Below are positions 53,945 through 63,637 of a stretch of DNA of 64,000 bases, one piece after another. The stretch's first letter is position 1. The number at the start of each line of letters is the position of its first letter. Origin of the DNA: Phyllobacterium sp. T1293 (GTDB taxonomy: Bacteria > Pseudomonadota > Alphaproteobacteria > Rhizobiales > Rhizobiaceae); assembly GCF_020731415.2 (NCBI RefSeq), contig NZ_CP088273.1, positions 2,485,001 through 2,549,000 on the forward strand. The letters run 5' to 3'. Position numbers and translations under genes: made by a program. The notes beneath the pieces were generated by a model, which saw only the letters and a list, made by a program, of their open reading frames with translations, had not been told where the DNA came from and did not search any database.

Positions 53945-55228
53945 TCACTTCTTGCGCTTCAGTTTCGACAGGACTGAAGAAAGTACCGGCTTCCTCTTGG
54001 CCTTCAGTTCAAGGCGGCCAGTCAGGATATGGGCAATCTCATTGATGTTCTGGACAATAGCATTGGCGGAATCAGTCTCCGCAAGCATCCGCCCATTGTT
54101 GGCGGCATTTCCAAACAGCGCCGGATCAAACGGGATCACGCCCAGCGGCGCAATTCCCAGCGGATTGCAAAAATCCGCCGGTGCGATCTCAGGCCGTTTG
54201 GGAATTCCAACCTGATTGAGAATGAGGCGCGGCGGCCCGTCATTCGGCCGCAACTGTTTCAACGTATCGAGAAGGTTTTTGGTGTTGCGCAGATTGGCTA
54301 GCTCAGGCGAAGCGACAATGACGATCTCGTCAGCCCGTGCAAGCGTCGTGCGGGTCCAGCCATTCCAGGTGTGCGGAATATCCAGCACCACATGGGGGAC
54401 AGAGCGCTGGGCAACATCAATCAGATGAGCGAAAGAATCGTCACGAAAGTCAAACACGCGGTCGAGCGTGGATGGGGCGGCAAGCAGAGACAGGTTTTCC
54501 GCACATTGGGCGAGAAGCCGGTCGAGATAGACATCATCAATGCGCTCTGGCGAAAAGACCGCTTCCGCTATGCCTTGCGGCGGGTCCTGATCAAAATTGA
54601 TATTGGCTGTGCCATAGGGCAGATCCATATCGGCAATGACGACTTCGTTCTTGAAGAGCGACGAGATGGACCAGGCAATATTATGCGCAATGGTGGACGC
54701 ACCGACACCACCCTTGGCACCGATAAATGCAATGGAACTTCCCAAAGGCTTGGCGTCTGGATCAACGAACAAGCCGCCGATCACGCCGATAATATCGGCC
54801 AGATCAATTGGAGCGACCATATATTCGGAAATGCCATTGCGCAGAAGTTCGCGGTAAAGCCAGACATCATTGTAGTGACCGATAATGACGACCTTGGTGC
54901 TCGGATCGCACACCTGAGAAAGCGCGGCAAGCTGTTCCAGCATATCGCGAGGCGCTGCCGATGATTCCAGAAGAATGAGATTGGGCGTCGGCATCGTCTG
55001 GAAGAGTTCGACGGCACTGCCTATCCCGCCCATATGCAGCTGGGCATGGGTCTTCGCCATACGGCGGTCTTCGCTTGCCCGCGATAGCTGCTGTGCAACA
55101 GCATCCGTTTCGCAAAATGCCTGTATCGATATGCGGGGAATAGGCCTGTAAGCGTGCAGCCCGGGTGTGGTCGCACGCCCGCTGCCATCCTCGAACTGAA
55201 TTTCTGATTCAAAGGCCAACTGGCTCAT
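53945..55228 (-). CDS. cpaE: Tad pilus localisation protein CpaE/TadZ
   Basis: A 427-residue protein with an N-terminal receiver-like domain (about 30-145: ISIQAFCETDAVAQQ...LILLESSAAPRDMLEQL) and a C-terminal ParA/MinD-type ATPase (SIAFIGAKGGVGASTIAHNIAWS, deviant Walker A near 158-165; VVIADMDLPYG Walker B-like). It places the pilus machine at its cellular site. The receiver-like part should be tested for a phospho-acceptor. It is followed 18 bases later by cpaF. Confidence 0.93.
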   Translation of the reverse strand: MSQLAFESEIQFEDGSGRATTPGLHAYRPIPRISIQAFCETDAVAQQLSRASEDRRMAKTHAQLHMGGIGSAVELFQTMPTPNLILLESSAAPRDMLEQLAALSQVCDPSTKVVIIGHYNDVWLYRELLRNGISEYMVAPIDLADIIGVIGGLFVDPDAKPLGSSIAFIGAKGGVGASTIAHNIAWSISSLFKNEVVIADMDLPYGTANINFDQDPPQGIAEAVFSPERIDDVYLDRLLAQCAENLSLLAAPSTLDRVFDFRDDSFAHLIDVAQRSVPHVVLDIPHTWNGWTRTTLARADEIVIVASPELANLRNTKNLLDTLKQLRPNDGPPRLILNQVGIPKRPEIAPADFCNPLGIAPLGVIPFDPALFGNAANNGRMLAETDSANAIVQNINEIAHILTGRLELKAKRKPVLSSVLSKLKRKK

Positions 55229-55268
55229 CCTGGCATTCCGCTTTTCAAAAAGAGGTGCTGTTCATCTG

Positions 55269-55946
55269 TTAGTATTTGACTTCCTGCGTGTAGACAGGCT
55301 GTGGCGTCGTGGCGTTTCTGTAGGCATCAATCACTTTGCCGCGGCGTTCGGCATCGATTGAAGTGGTTGCTCTTGGTCCAAGCAAATCAGCCGGATTGGC
55401 AATCTGTGCCGCGAGATTGTTCTGACTGGCACAACCAAAATTCTGATAATGCTTGTTGTCGGCGGTATCGAGAATATCTTTGGGCCACTGGCCGCAGGGG
55501 CCAGTCGACGCGGTCATGGCGGAATAGGACAGGCGAATAGGCGCTGACTCGTCAGCGTCTGCCTGATAGCGCTCACTCGAAATATTGAACGGCTTTACAC
55601 CGCTCTTGCGCAAAGTCGCGACGATATCGTCCCGCAACCGGGCGGCGGCGCGCTCATTGGACGTGCCCGCTGGCAACAGGATATGAATGACGCCAGAACC
55701 ATTGGCATGATAATTGGCCAGCACGTTCTGAACGATGCTGCGTTGCGTAATTGAAAGCCTCGTGTCGGCATGTCCAACCGGAATATCCGAAACCTGCTCT
55801 TTCTCGGCAATAACAATCGGGTGATTGGTCCGATAATCATCCGGAATGCTGCCAACAGTTCCACTACGGTCAGCGCAACCGGCAAGGAGTGTGACCGCAA
55901 GAAGAGCAAGCACTGGCTTCATGCGCATAGATTTCTTGTCTGACAT
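55269..55946 (-). CDS. cpaD: Tad pilus lipoprotein CpaD
   Basis: A 225-residue lipoprotein of the CpaD family. The ATG at 55946 has AAGGA seven bases upstream; an ATG at 55964 overlaps the cpaC stop (ATGA) and is possible. The lipobox LLAGC lies near residue 21. The mature part carries the CpaD segments ANYHANGSGVIHILLPAGTSNERAAARLRDDIVATLRKSGV and CGQWPKDILD...NFGCASQNNLAAQIANPADLLGPR, which are typical. It helps the CpaC secretin in the outer membrane. It lies 40 bases upstream of cpaE. Confidence 0.92.
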   Translation of the reverse strand: MSDKKSMRMKPVLALLAVTLLAGCADRSGTVGSIPDDYRTNHPIVIAEKEQVSDIPVGHADTRLSITQRSIVQNVLANYHANGSGVIHILLPAGTSNERAAARLRDDIVATLRKSGVKPFNISSERYQADADESAPIRLSYSAMTASTGPCGQWPKDILDTADNKHYQNFGCASQNNLAAQIANPADLLGPRATTSIDAERRGKVIDAYRNATTPQPVYTQEVKY

Positions 55947-55960
55947 GACTGTGTCCTTGC

Positions 55961-57541
55961 TCATTTGTAGATGTATCCAACAACGCCTTCATAACGTCCG
56001 GTCGGTGCGGCGGCGGCTTTCGTCCCATAAACGCGATTGACTTTGCCAAGGAACATTCCCGCCGCATCGCTGGCAAGGTTGAGGTTGTCATCCGGGCGGG
56101 CAAGCGCATTGCGGGCAACGGGGCGAACGAGATAGGGCGTGATGATGATAACAAGCTCGGTTTCGTTGCGCACAAATTCGCGGCTGCGGAAGAGGGTGCC
56201 AAGAATGGGTATTTTTGAAAGGCCCGGAAGTCCCGATATGGCCTGTCTGGCGTCATCGCGCATCAAACCGGCGATCATCATCGATCCTCCAGACGGCAGT
56301 TCGACGGTTGTGTCGGCCAATCGTTTGCGAAGCGATATGACGTTGGTCGAAAGGCCGCGGGCCGCGCTTCCAGAACTCAATGGATTCGACACGGCAAGAG
56401 AAACGGAACCTTCCATTGTGGGTTCAGATACGGATGTTCGTACTTTGAGGCTAATACGCCCGGGAGATAGGACAACAGGGACGAACTCCAGCCCAATACC
56501 GTATTCGATTTTCCCAATATCGTATTTGAGCCTGCCCTTATCATCTACCTCCGAGCCATTGATCATATTGTATTCGCCACCAACCCGGAATGTGGCCTTC
56601 TCACCCGAGATCGCAGTGAGCGTCGGCTCGGCAAGTGTTTTCATCACACCGGCCAATTCCATAGCATTGATATAAGAATCGATAGTTGCACTGCCGATCG
56701 AAATCGGAATGCTTGCGCCGGAGCTGCTAAGACCCTTCCCAACAAGAGAAGCCAAATTTTCCGAACCAAATAAAATTCCGTCGGACTTTGTTGATCCAAC
56801 CATATTGACGCCCAACTGCTTCATGACCGAGCGGCTGACTTCTGCCACTGTAACCTTGAGCGTCACCTGATCTTCGCCGGCAATCTGGATCAGATTGACG
56901 ATCTTGCTTTTCTGGCGTGCCTCATCCTGATCGCCAATGATGACACTGGTGCCATTACCCCCGGTTACGCTGTTCTGCGAATATTGACCGGTTGTTGCTT
57001 CACCGCCTGTGACCAGCAAGGTTGCAAGATCGGTCGCACGCTTGGCGTCGAGCGGGGTCTGCACTGTTCCCGTCAAAATCACGTTATCATTGAGAAGTTC
57101 GACCTTGATGTCGGAATCCGGGATGTATTTTTTAAGACTGCCTTCAAGACCAGCGACATCACGTTCGATCACCAGATCAAAGCTTGCAAGCTGCTCGCCA
57201 TTTGGCCCGAAAACGAAGATATTCGTCTGCCCGACCTGTTTTCCAAAAAGGTAGATGCGGCGGGCCGTGCGGGTAACAGCGTCAGCTACGGAGGGATTGG
57301 CAACGAGAATATCGTAGGCATCCGCAGGGAGATCAACGACAAGCGATTTGTTAAGTGCCAAGTTGATCCGCTTGGAAGCACCCTGCCCCTGATTGAGTTT
57401 GACCACATTGCTTTCAGCGACGGCATTTGTCTGCATTGGCAAAAGAGCGATGCCGCAGCCCGCTGCAATGAGTCCGGCTTTCCAGAATCGGGACAGGCGG
57501 TTGTCGCATTTGCGCATCATGACGATTGATCCGAACCCCAT
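55961..57541 (-). CDS. cpaC: Tad pilus secretin CpaC/RcpA
   Basis: A 526-residue outer-membrane secretin. I take the ATG at 57541, one base after the cpaB stop; the ATG at 57520 (MMRKCDNR...) is an equally good start. A signal peptide (to about residue 42, NAVA) is followed by the secretin N-terminal domain (VVKLNQGQGASKRINLALNKSLVVDLP), a BON-like domain (about 150-190), and the secretin core with KLAEPTLTAISGEKATFRVGGE and VELPSGGSMMIAGLM. It forms the channel through which the Flp pilus leaves the cell. Confidence 0.93.
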   Translation of the reverse strand: MGFGSIVMMRKCDNRLSRFWKAGLIAAGCGIALLPMQTNAVAESNVVKLNQGQGASKRINLALNKSLVVDLPADAYDILVANPSVADAVTRTARRIYLFGKQVGQTNIFVFGPNGEQLASFDLVIERDVAGLEGSLKKYIPDSDIKVELLNDNVILTGTVQTPLDAKRATDLATLLVTGGEATTGQYSQNSVTGGNGTSVIIGDQDEARQKSKIVNLIQIAGEDQVTLKVTVAEVSRSVMKQLGVNMVGSTKSDGILFGSENLASLVGKGLSSSGASIPISIGSATIDSYINAMELAGVMKTLAEPTLTAISGEKATFRVGGEYNMINGSEVDDKGRLKYDIGKIEYGIGLEFVPVVLSPGRISLKVRTSVSEPTMEGSVSLAVSNPLSSGSAARGLSTNVISLRKRLADTTVELPSGGSMMIAGLMRDDARQAISGLPGLSKIPILGTLFRSREFVRNETELVIIITPYLVRPVARNALARPDDNLNLASDAAGMFLGKVNRVYGTKAAAAPTGRYEGVVGYIYK

Positions 57542-57542
57542 T

Positions 57543-58346
57543 TTATTTGCGCCCCAATATTTCAGTGACAGTTCCGGATTTGATGAGTTTGACGTTTCCG
57601 GCGCGCCCCGGTGAATTGACGAGGTATTCAGCGCCGGGCCCTGTCGGCTCCTGCACATCCTGCAGGGATCGCAGCACCAGCGTCATCCGGCTCGCCATCT
57701 GCTGCGCCACCGACAATATCTCCGCCTGTTGCGGGGTCAGTTCGAGCGTTGCGGTGGAGCCCACCTTGTTTTTCTGGCCGGTCTCGTCTTCCTGAATTGT
57801 TTGATCAATGGCGAGAACCCGCACATTGCTGAGAATTGTTTCGGTAGCGAATTGTTTCTGTTCGCCTTCCACCTGCCGGATCATGATCACGTCGACATAA
57901 TCATTGGGCAGGATAAAGCCGCCCGCGGCGGTATCAGCTGCAATCTGCGTTGCCACTGCACGCATCCCGGCGGGCAATTGCGCTGACATGAAGCTCTGGC
58001 CCTTGCCGATCAGCTTGGCTTCGCGGATCGGTTCTCCCGGGAATATCTGCAGCCGGACAGTCGATCCGCTCAGTTCTTTTTCAGCGTTTGGCCGCTCTGA
58101 ACGTTTGATATAGCCGTCAGCCAATGCCGCTACGGGCCATGGCTGCCAGCGCATCTGGTTTTGCATTTCGGCACCAACGCCAAGGCCATCCGTGGCAACC
58201 AGCACGTCCTGAAGTTCAATTTGGGGCAGAGGGGGCGCGGCAGCTTCGACAACAGGTGCTTCGGGCTTCATATTCGTCGCGATATAACCAGCTGCACCGG
58301 CAGCCGTTATCGCCACGATGAGAATAACAACGCGTGCCTTTTGCAT
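57543..58346 (-). CDS. cpaB: Tad pilus assembly protein CpaB/RcpC
   Basis: A 267-residue periplasmic protein anchored by an N-terminal helix (about 5-25). A short SAF-type domain contains RLQIFPGEPIREAKLIGKG and GFILPNDYVDVIMIRQVEGE, and the C-terminal part has LTPQQAEILSVAQQM. The family connects the secretin with the inner-membrane complex. Its stop (TAA) is directly followed by the cpaC start. A 188-bp gap to cpaA upstream may hold an internal promoter. Confidence 0.93.
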   Translation of the reverse strand: MQKARVVILIVAITAAGAAGYIATNMKPEAPVVEAAAPPLPQIELQDVLVATDGLGVGAEMQNQMRWQPWPVAALADGYIKRSERPNAEKELSGSTVRLQIFPGEPIREAKLIGKGQSFMSAQLPAGMRAVATQIAADTAAGGFILPNDYVDVIMIRQVEGEQKQFATETILSNVRVLAIDQTIQEDETGQKNKVGSTATLELTPQQAEILSVAQQMASRMTLVLRSLQDVQEPTGPGAEYLVNSPGRAGNVKLIKSGTVTEILGRK

Positions 58347-58534
58347 CGACCAACCCCAATAGACTTTTGTCTAAGTTTACCCAGGGTTGTACCTTGGCTT
58401 CGCAATCGTGTAATTATGGTTAATACTTTGCTTAAAATGATGATTAATGGGGATAGTCTGGTCGTATTTCGTATTGTTTTGGCCCAATCCTACACGCATG
58501 ACGTGCGAAGGATCGAAAAGCAAAGCAGAAGCTG

Positions 58535-59059
58535 TCAAATATGAGCCAATCGTTCCACGACCCACAGACACATTGGCGATGATGGAAACACCATCAAACC
58601 AGCTGCTCCGAGGGCAACACCGTAGGGCACGCCTTCGTTTTTCTGTGCCAATCGTTGCATGAAATTAAACCGCCCCGCATATACAATAGCCAGATGCGAG
58701 CTTCGATATCTGAGGATTGCCAGTGTCAGAGCGCCGCCAAGCAGCGACAGAATGAGCAGATAGCCTGCCAATTCCATGTTCCACCCGATCCAGACTGCTG
58801 TTGAAGTCATGAGCTTGGCATCGCCGCCGCCCATGGTTCCTGTCGCAAACAGCAGGAACGTGACCGCAAGAACTGCACCACCGGCTGCAAAATGCAGGCC
58901 GAAAATATCCCAGGGCATTCCGGTGAGAGGAGCAAGTACGGCAAAAGAGACGAGCAGGATGACCGAGACACGGTTCTGGATTGTCATGGAGAGAAGATCG
59001 GATACGCCCGCAAATGCCATGGCAAAGGGAAAGACGATCAATATTGCTGCTTCAATCAT
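58535..59059 (-). CDS. cpaA: Flp pilus prepilin peptidase CpaA/TadV
   Basis: A 174-residue inner-membrane aspartyl peptidase of the type IV leader peptidase family (A24). The two catalytic aspartates are in SDLLSM (Asp near 21) and in GGGDAKL (the GxGD site, Asp near 80). About six spans are visible. It cleaves the leader from the Flp pilin and the TadE-like pseudopilins. It lies 49 bases downstream of the flp gene, so they are probably transcribed together. Confidence 0.93.
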   Translation of the reverse strand: MIEAAILIVFPFAMAFAGVSDLLSMTIQNRVSVILLVSFAVLAPLTGMPWDIFGLHFAAGGAVLAVTFLLFATGTMGGGDAKLMTSTAVWIGWNMELAGYLLILSLLGGALTLAILRYRSSHLAIVYAGRFNFMQRLAQKNEGVPYGVALGAAGLMVFPSSPMCLWVVERLAHI

Positions 59060-59108
59060 CGCGCTTGTCCGTCACGCCGAATGTCTGAGCCGTTTTTGCG
59101 TTTGAACA

Positions 59109-59315
59109 TCACTGGCTCACATCTACAACTTTGGTTGAGACACTTTGATAGGTGGCTTTGATGGCGGTTCCGAGCGTTCCTGCGCTGGAGACGATCCCAA
59201 TGGAGATAATGGCCGCAATCAGGGCATATTCAATGGCAGTCGCTCCGGACCTGTTCCGGGGAAAGCCGGTGAACGCATTGTCGCCCGGTTCTGCGAGATG
59301 TTTTACGTTGAACAT
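59109..59315 (-). CDS. flp: Flp family type IVb pilin
   Basis: A 68-residue prepilin. The ATG at 59315 has GGGAGA five bases upstream; an upstream in-frame ATG at 59342 is less likely. The basic leader ends in RNRSG, and processing before ATAIEYALIAAIIS fits the Flp motif with Glu at position 5 and Tyr at 6 of the mature chain, followed by a hydrophobic helix (to about residue 48). The mature pilin would be about 45 residues. It is first in the minus-strand tad operon; the divergent region 59316-59576 should hold its promoter. Confidence 0.93.
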   Translation of the reverse strand: MFNVKHLAEPGDNAFTGFPRNRSGATAIEYALIAAIISIGIVSSAGTLGTAIKATYQSVSTKVVDVSQ

Positions 59316-59576
59316 TGTGATCTCCCGCACTTCTGTTGCCATTTATCGCGGCCATTTTTGTAACGTGATATGGTGGGAGATTATCCGCGACGAATTGCTT
59401 TCATCTTAAAAAAGACCGTTACGAAAGGATGAAACTGAAGCCTGAAATTGATCGCTCCACATGGGCTCATGACCTATTGCCGCTCAAAATTATGCTTAAC
59501 AAGCGGTTCACGGATTAAGCCTTCTTTCACCAATCACGGGCATGGTTCATCCAACGATTTTGCGAAGGGCATTTCC

Positions 59577-59996
59577 ATGGTTCGACATCACGGCACGATC
59601 ATTGCACTTGCGCTTTTGGCCGCTGTGTCGAGCGCGGCACAAGCTGGTGCTGACACCGGCATCCATGTTGTGATGAATCAGGCCACCGTTCTGAAGCTGG
59701 CCCGCCCTGCGGATACGGTCGTTGTCGGCGATCCTGAAATAGCCGATGCGGTTGTGAAAGATTCAAAAACGGTGGTGTTAACAGGTAAAGGTTTCGGTGT
59801 GACGAACATCGTCATCATGGACGCCGATGGCGGTGCCATTGTCGATGATCACGTTCTCGTCAGCCGCAGCGTTGCCAACACCGTCCGCGTCTATAGGCGC
59901 GCTGCTGTCCAGACACTCTCATGCTCGCCCTTTTGCGAAACATCCCAGAAGACCGACGCCGAAAAGAAATCCGATACGGAAATCGGCGGCAACTGA
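59577..59996 (+). CDS. Orphan secretin N-terminal-domain protein of the Tad locus
   Basis: A 139-residue exported protein. The start ATG at 59577 follows GAAGGGC; an in-frame ATG at 59448 gives a long leader and is rejected. The signal peptide ends at AQAG (residue about 23). The mature part (VVMNQATVLKLARPADTVVVGDPEIADAVV...VVLTGKGFGVTNIVIMDADGG) matches the pilus-secretin N-terminal domain (PF13629 type) that also begins CpaC in this locus, but no secretin core follows. The tail has a close Cys pair (LSCSPFC). It is divergent from flp. It may sit at the secretin base or piggyback on pilus assembly; the role is inferred. Confidence 0.8.
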   Translation: MVRHHGTIIALALLAAVSSAAQAGADTGIHVVMNQATVLKLARPADTVVVGDPEIADAVVKDSKTVVLTGKGFGVTNIVIMDADGGAIVDDHVLVSRSVANTVRVYRRAAVQTLSCSPFCETSQKTDAEKKSDTEIGGN

Positions 59997-60133
59997 TAAT
60001 TCCTTCGTTCACCTGCATCAAAGTTGAGAAAGAGTGAATTCACTCATCGCAATTTGCATCTGGCTTCAAACGAGATTCTAACATCTGGCTGATAGAGCTT
60101 TGTCCGGCGCGATGATACGGAGAAAGACAATCC

Positions 60134-60730
60134 ATGGTGCGGGGAGCTGTTACAACTGATTTACATGAAGGTCATGACCCTGCTGGACCAGCATGCGGCA
60201 AACGCAGGCCTTCAATGTTCGCACGGTTCTGCAGGAACAATCGCGGTACCGTTGCAATCGAGTTTGCCCTGATTGCCCTTCCCTTCTTCCTGCTTATTTT
60301 TGCTATTATAGAAATCAGCCTGAGCTTTACCGCCGAACAGGTCATGTCCAACACCGTTGACGATCTCTCGCGCAAGCTGAGAACCGGCCAGCTCAAAGCC
60401 AGCGACGTAAGCGGCAGCAAGTTGGCGACGCTCATTTGCGGCCAGTTGCTCATGCCTGCAGCGGGTTGCCCTGATCTCGTCGTCGATTTGCAAACATATG
60501 CGACCTTCAAGGCTGTACCGAAGACCATTCCAATCAAGGCGGACAATGATGTCGACGCGTCCGGGTTCAAGAATGCTCCCGGCGGCGCTGGAACAATCAA
60601 TCAACTGCGGGTCTTTTACCGCTGGCCTATCCTGACTGATTTGATGAAGCCCCGCATTGAAAGCATAAAGGGGAAAGGGAAGACCCTGCTCTTCTCAACG
60701 GCAACCTGGCAAAACGAGCCCTATCTATGA
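60134..60730 (+). CDS. TadE-like pseudopilin
   Basis: A 198-residue protein. From the ATG at 60134 there is a 39-residue leader before the pseudopilin motif RNNRG-TVAIEFALIALPFFLLIFAIIE; the ATG at 60215 (MFARFCRNNRG) gives a more usual short leader and may be the true start. Gly before TVAIEF is the prepilin peptidase site, with Glu at position 5 of the mature chain. The remaining 140 residues form a soluble domain with a pair of cysteines (about 95 and 105). It overlaps the next gene by four bases. Confidence 0.85.
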   Translation: MVRGAVTTDLHEGHDPAGPACGKRRPSMFARFCRNNRGTVAIEFALIALPFFLLIFAIIEISLSFTAEQVMSNTVDDLSRKLRTGQLKASDVSGSKLATLICGQLLMPAAGCPDLVVDLQTYATFKAVPKTIPIKADNDVDASGFKNAPGGAGTINQLRVFYRWPILTDLMKPRIESIKGKGKTLLFSTATWQNEPYL

Positions 60731-61407
60731 TTGCCCACCAGCCTTCCCAACGTTCCCTGTCTTCAGCGAGAGCCCGCGCCATGCAGCCATGTAAAAGCCT
60801 GTTTGCAATCGCCCGTAATTTGAAAGCCTCTTTTACGACTTTCCTGGGAGATCAACGTGGTGTCGCGGCAATGGAATTTGCATTGATTGCGCCGGTGATG
60901 ATCCTGTTGCTTCTTGGCAGCGTTGAAGTGACGAATGGAATTGACGTCAACAGAAAACTCGCACGCTCCGGCAGTATGGTGGCCGATCTGGTCACGCAAC
61001 AGCAATCGGTCACGAAAGACCAGATTAACAATATCATGGAAATCGCCGGTCTGACGCTTCTGCCTTACCAGCGTGATTTGCCGCAAATCACGGTGACATC
61101 CATCAATGTTCCCGGAGATGGCAGCAGTGCGACGGTTGCGTGGTCGCAGCGCCGGGTCAACCAGTCAGTCACAACGCCTTATGCGAAAGGCAGCACCATC
61201 GCCATTGATCCCAATCTGCGCGTCGCGGGTACAAACATCACATTTGTACGTGTTGAGACAAATATCGCCTACCTACCGCTCATCGCCTGGACGATGCAAA
61301 ATCCTGTCAACACGTCCATTGGCACCTCAGGCAAAGGCATTCCCATGGCGAAGACAATCTATGGCCGCGTCCGTCAGGGTACAGCAGTCGCTTGCAGCAA
61401 TTGCTGA
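60727..61407 (+). CDS. TadE/TadG-like pseudopilin
   Basis: A 226-residue protein starting at the ATGA overlap with the preceding TadE-like gene. A leader of about 44 residues ends in DQRG, followed by VAAMEFALIAPVMILLLLGSVEV, a prepilin peptidase-type site and transmembrane helix. The periplasmic domain is beta-rich, and the C-terminus carries a Cys pair (VACSNC). Together with the preceding gene it supplies the minor pilins of the Flp pilus. The next gene, deoB, follows after 95 bases and is unrelated. Confidence 0.85.
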   Translation: MIAHQPSQRSLSSARARAMQPCKSLFAIARNLKASFTTFLGDQRGVAAMEFALIAPVMILLLLGSVEVTNGIDVNRKLARSGSMVADLVTQQQSVTKDQINNIMEIAGLTLLPYQRDLPQITVTSINVPGDGSSATVAWSQRRVNQSVTTPYAKGSTIAIDPNLRVAGTNITFVRVETNIAYLPLIAWTMQNPVNTSIGTSGKGIPMAKTIYGRVRQGTAVACSNC

Positions 61408-61502
61408 GATAACAGATCGCCTTCAAGACCTGCTGATACTTGATGTTTGTCATCCGCTTCAGTTTCACCTATCTGTGGAAGGTGGTTCTGATGGAGTAAT
61501 GC

Positions 61503-62738
61503 ATGTCTCGCGCTTTTCTTTTTGTGCTCGATTCCTTTGGCATAGGCGGCGCGCCGGATGCTGCAGCTTTTGGTGATGCGGGCGCAACGACGCTGGGGCA
61601 TATTGCGGAAGCATGCGCTCAGGGACGTGGGGACAGGACCGGGCTGCGTTCCGGCCCGCTCGCTCTGCCGAAAATGGCTTCACTTGGTCTTTTCCACGCG
61701 GCCAGTCTTGCGTCCAACTTCGAAATTCCGTCTGAGACAACTGATCCGGTCGGATTATGGGGAGCCGCAGAAGAGGTTTCCAATGGCAAGGATACGCCGT
61801 CAGGTCATTGGGAAATCGCTGGCGTACCCGTAACCTTCAACTGGGGTTATTTTCCCCAGACAATCCCGACCTTTCCCGACAGTCTGATTGCAGAAGCTGT
61901 CCGCCGTGCCAATTTACCCGGTATTCTGGGCAACAAACATGCGTCCGGTACTGACATCATCGAAGAGTATGGCGAAGAGCACATTCGCAGCGGCCAGCCG
62001 ATTTTCTATACGTCAACGGATTCCGTGATCCAGATCGCTGCGCACGAACAGCATTTTGGTCTCGGCCGGCTTTACAAGCTCTGCGAGATCATGCGCGAGC
62101 TGGTCGATCCGCTGAATATTGGCAGGGTGATCGCGCGGCCATTTGTCGGTGAAACCAGAGAAACCTTTGAGCGCACCGGTAATCGCCGCGACTATTCCGT
62201 CCCGCCGCCCGAACCGACATTGCTTGACCGCCTGACCGATGCTGGCCGCACCGTCATCGCGATTGGCAAGATCGGCGATATCTATGCGCATAAGGGCGTA
62301 TCACAGGTGCGCAAGGCCAATGGCAATATGGCCCTTTTTGACGAGACCCTGATTGCCATGGACGATGCGCAGGACGGTGATCTGGTCTTCACCAACTTCG
62401 TCGATTTCGACATGCTTTACGGCCATCGCCGTGATGTACCCGGTTATGCCGCGGCACTGGAAGCCTTTGACCGCCGCCTGCCGGAAGCTTTGGCAAAATT
62501 GCGGGCCGGTGATCTGCTCATCCTGACGGCCGATCATGGTTGTGATCCAACCTTCAAGGGAACAGATCACACGCGCGAACGCGTTCCGGTTCTCTGTTTC
62601 GGGCCTGACCTGCCGCATGGATCGCTGGGTATCCGTCCGACCTTTGCCGATATTGGCGAAACGATTGCTGCTCATCTCGACATTGCACCCGGCCCACACG
62701 GCAAGAGCTTCCTGCGAGGCACAGCATCCCATGCCTGA
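61503..62738 (+). CDS. deoB: Phosphopentomutase
   Basis: A 411-residue enzyme of the alkaline phosphatase superfamily that interconverts ribose-1-phosphate and ribose-5-phosphate (and the deoxy forms) in nucleoside salvage. Motifs are the metal-binding [13 protein letters not shown] (Asp10), the phospho-acceptor KDTPSGHWE (Thr near 98), [23 protein letters not shown] (metal ligands) and FADIGET. The start ATG at 61503 has no strong ribosome site but fits the family N-terminus. Its last eight bases overlap the start of mutM. Confidence 0.95.
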   Translation: MSRAFLFVLDSFGIGGAPDAAAFGDAGATTLGHIAEACAQGRGDRTGLRSGPLALPKMASLGLFHAASLASNFEIPSETTDPVGLWGAAEEVSNGKDTPSGHWEIAGVPVTFNWGYFPQTIPTFPDSLIAEAVRRANLPGILGNKHASGTDIIEEYGEEHIRSGQPIFYTSTDSVIQIAAHEQHFGLGRLYKLCEIMRELVDPLNIGRVIARPFVGETRETFERTGNRRDYSVPPPEPTLLDRLTDAGRTVIAIGKIGDIYAHKGVSQVRKANGNMALFDETLIAMDDAQDGDLVFTNFVDFDMLYGHRRDVPGYAAALEAFDRRLPEALAKLRAGDLLILTADHGCDPTFKGTDHTRERVPVLCFGPDLPHGSLGIRPTFADIGETIAAHLDIAPGPHGKSFLRGTASHA

Positions 62739-63624
62739 ACTTCCTGAAGTCGAAACCGTTCGCCGTGGATTGCAGCCCTTCATGGAAGGCGCAACCATTG
62801 CGCGTGTCGAGCAGCGCAGACCGGATCTGCGCTTTCCCTTTCCGGAAAACTTTGCCCAAAGGCTGACAGGGCGCCGGATCGACTCGCTGGAACGCCGGGC
62901 CAAATATCTGATTGTGCATCTGGACGATGGTTTGGGATTGATCAGCCATCTGGGAATGTCCGGCTCCTATCGAATCGAGCGGGACGAGGAAGAAACTGCG
63001 CCAGGTGTGTTTCACTATGAACGGTCGCGGAATACGACGCACGACCATGTTGTGATCCATGTGGAATCAAAAGAACGTGTGAAAAGTCGTATCATCTACA
63101 ACGACCCGCGTCGTTTCGGCTTTATGCTGTTTGCAGAACCCGGCGCGCTCAACACCCACAAATTCATTCAGGATCTCGGCATCGAACCCACAGGCAACCG
63201 GCTGGACGGCGCACTGCTCGCAAAACTTTTCGAAGACAAGAATGCGCCGTTGAAAGCGGCTCTGCTGGACCAGACACTGATTGCCGGCCTTGGTAATATC
63301 TATGTCTGCGAAGCTCTCTGGCGGGCTGAGCTGTCACCTCTGCGCGTTGCCGGGACCATTACTGGCGAGAACAGCGAACCTAATCCCATGGCGGAGCGGC
63401 TTGCTGCCTCCATTCGCTCCGTCATCTCCGATGCGATTGCCGCAGGCGGGTCCAGCTTGAAGGATTACCGGCAGACCGACGGGGAGCTTGGCTATTTCCA
63501 GCATTCATTTTCTGTCTACGATCGCGAAGGCGAGCCTTGCCCGCGTCCTGCCTGTGATGGCACGGTAACGCGCATCGTCCAAAGCGGACGGTCGACATTT
63601 TTCTGCCCGATCTGCCAGCATTAG
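62731..63624 (+). CDS. mutM: Formamidopyrimidine-DNA glycosylase
   Basis: A 297-residue base-excision repair enzyme that removes 8-oxoguanine and ring-opened purines. The N-terminus [14 protein letters not shown] supplies the catalytic Pro (after Met removal) and Glu. The helix-two-turn-helix ([23 protein letters not shown]) and a C-terminal zinc finger (CPRPACDG...FFCPICQ) are intact. The ATG at 62731 is set by the Pro requirement and overlaps the end of deoB by eight bases. The protein is slightly longer than E. coli Fpg because of an insertion around residues 85-120. Confidence 0.97.
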   Translation: MPELPEVETVRRGLQPFMEGATIARVEQRRPDLRFPFPENFAQRLTGRRIDSLERRAKYLIVHLDDGLGLISHLGMSGSYRIERDEEETAPGVFHYERSRNTTHDHVVIHVESKERVKSRIIYNDPRRFGFMLFAEPGALNTHKFIQDLGIEPTGNRLDGALLAKLFEDKNAPLKAALLDQTLIAGLGNIYVCEALWRAELSPLRVAGTITGENSEPNPMAERLAASIRSVISDAIAAGGSSLKDYRQTDGELGYFQHSFSVYDREGEPCPRPACDGTVTRIVQSGRSTFFCPICQH

Positions 63625-63637
63625 GAGGAGCACCCGC

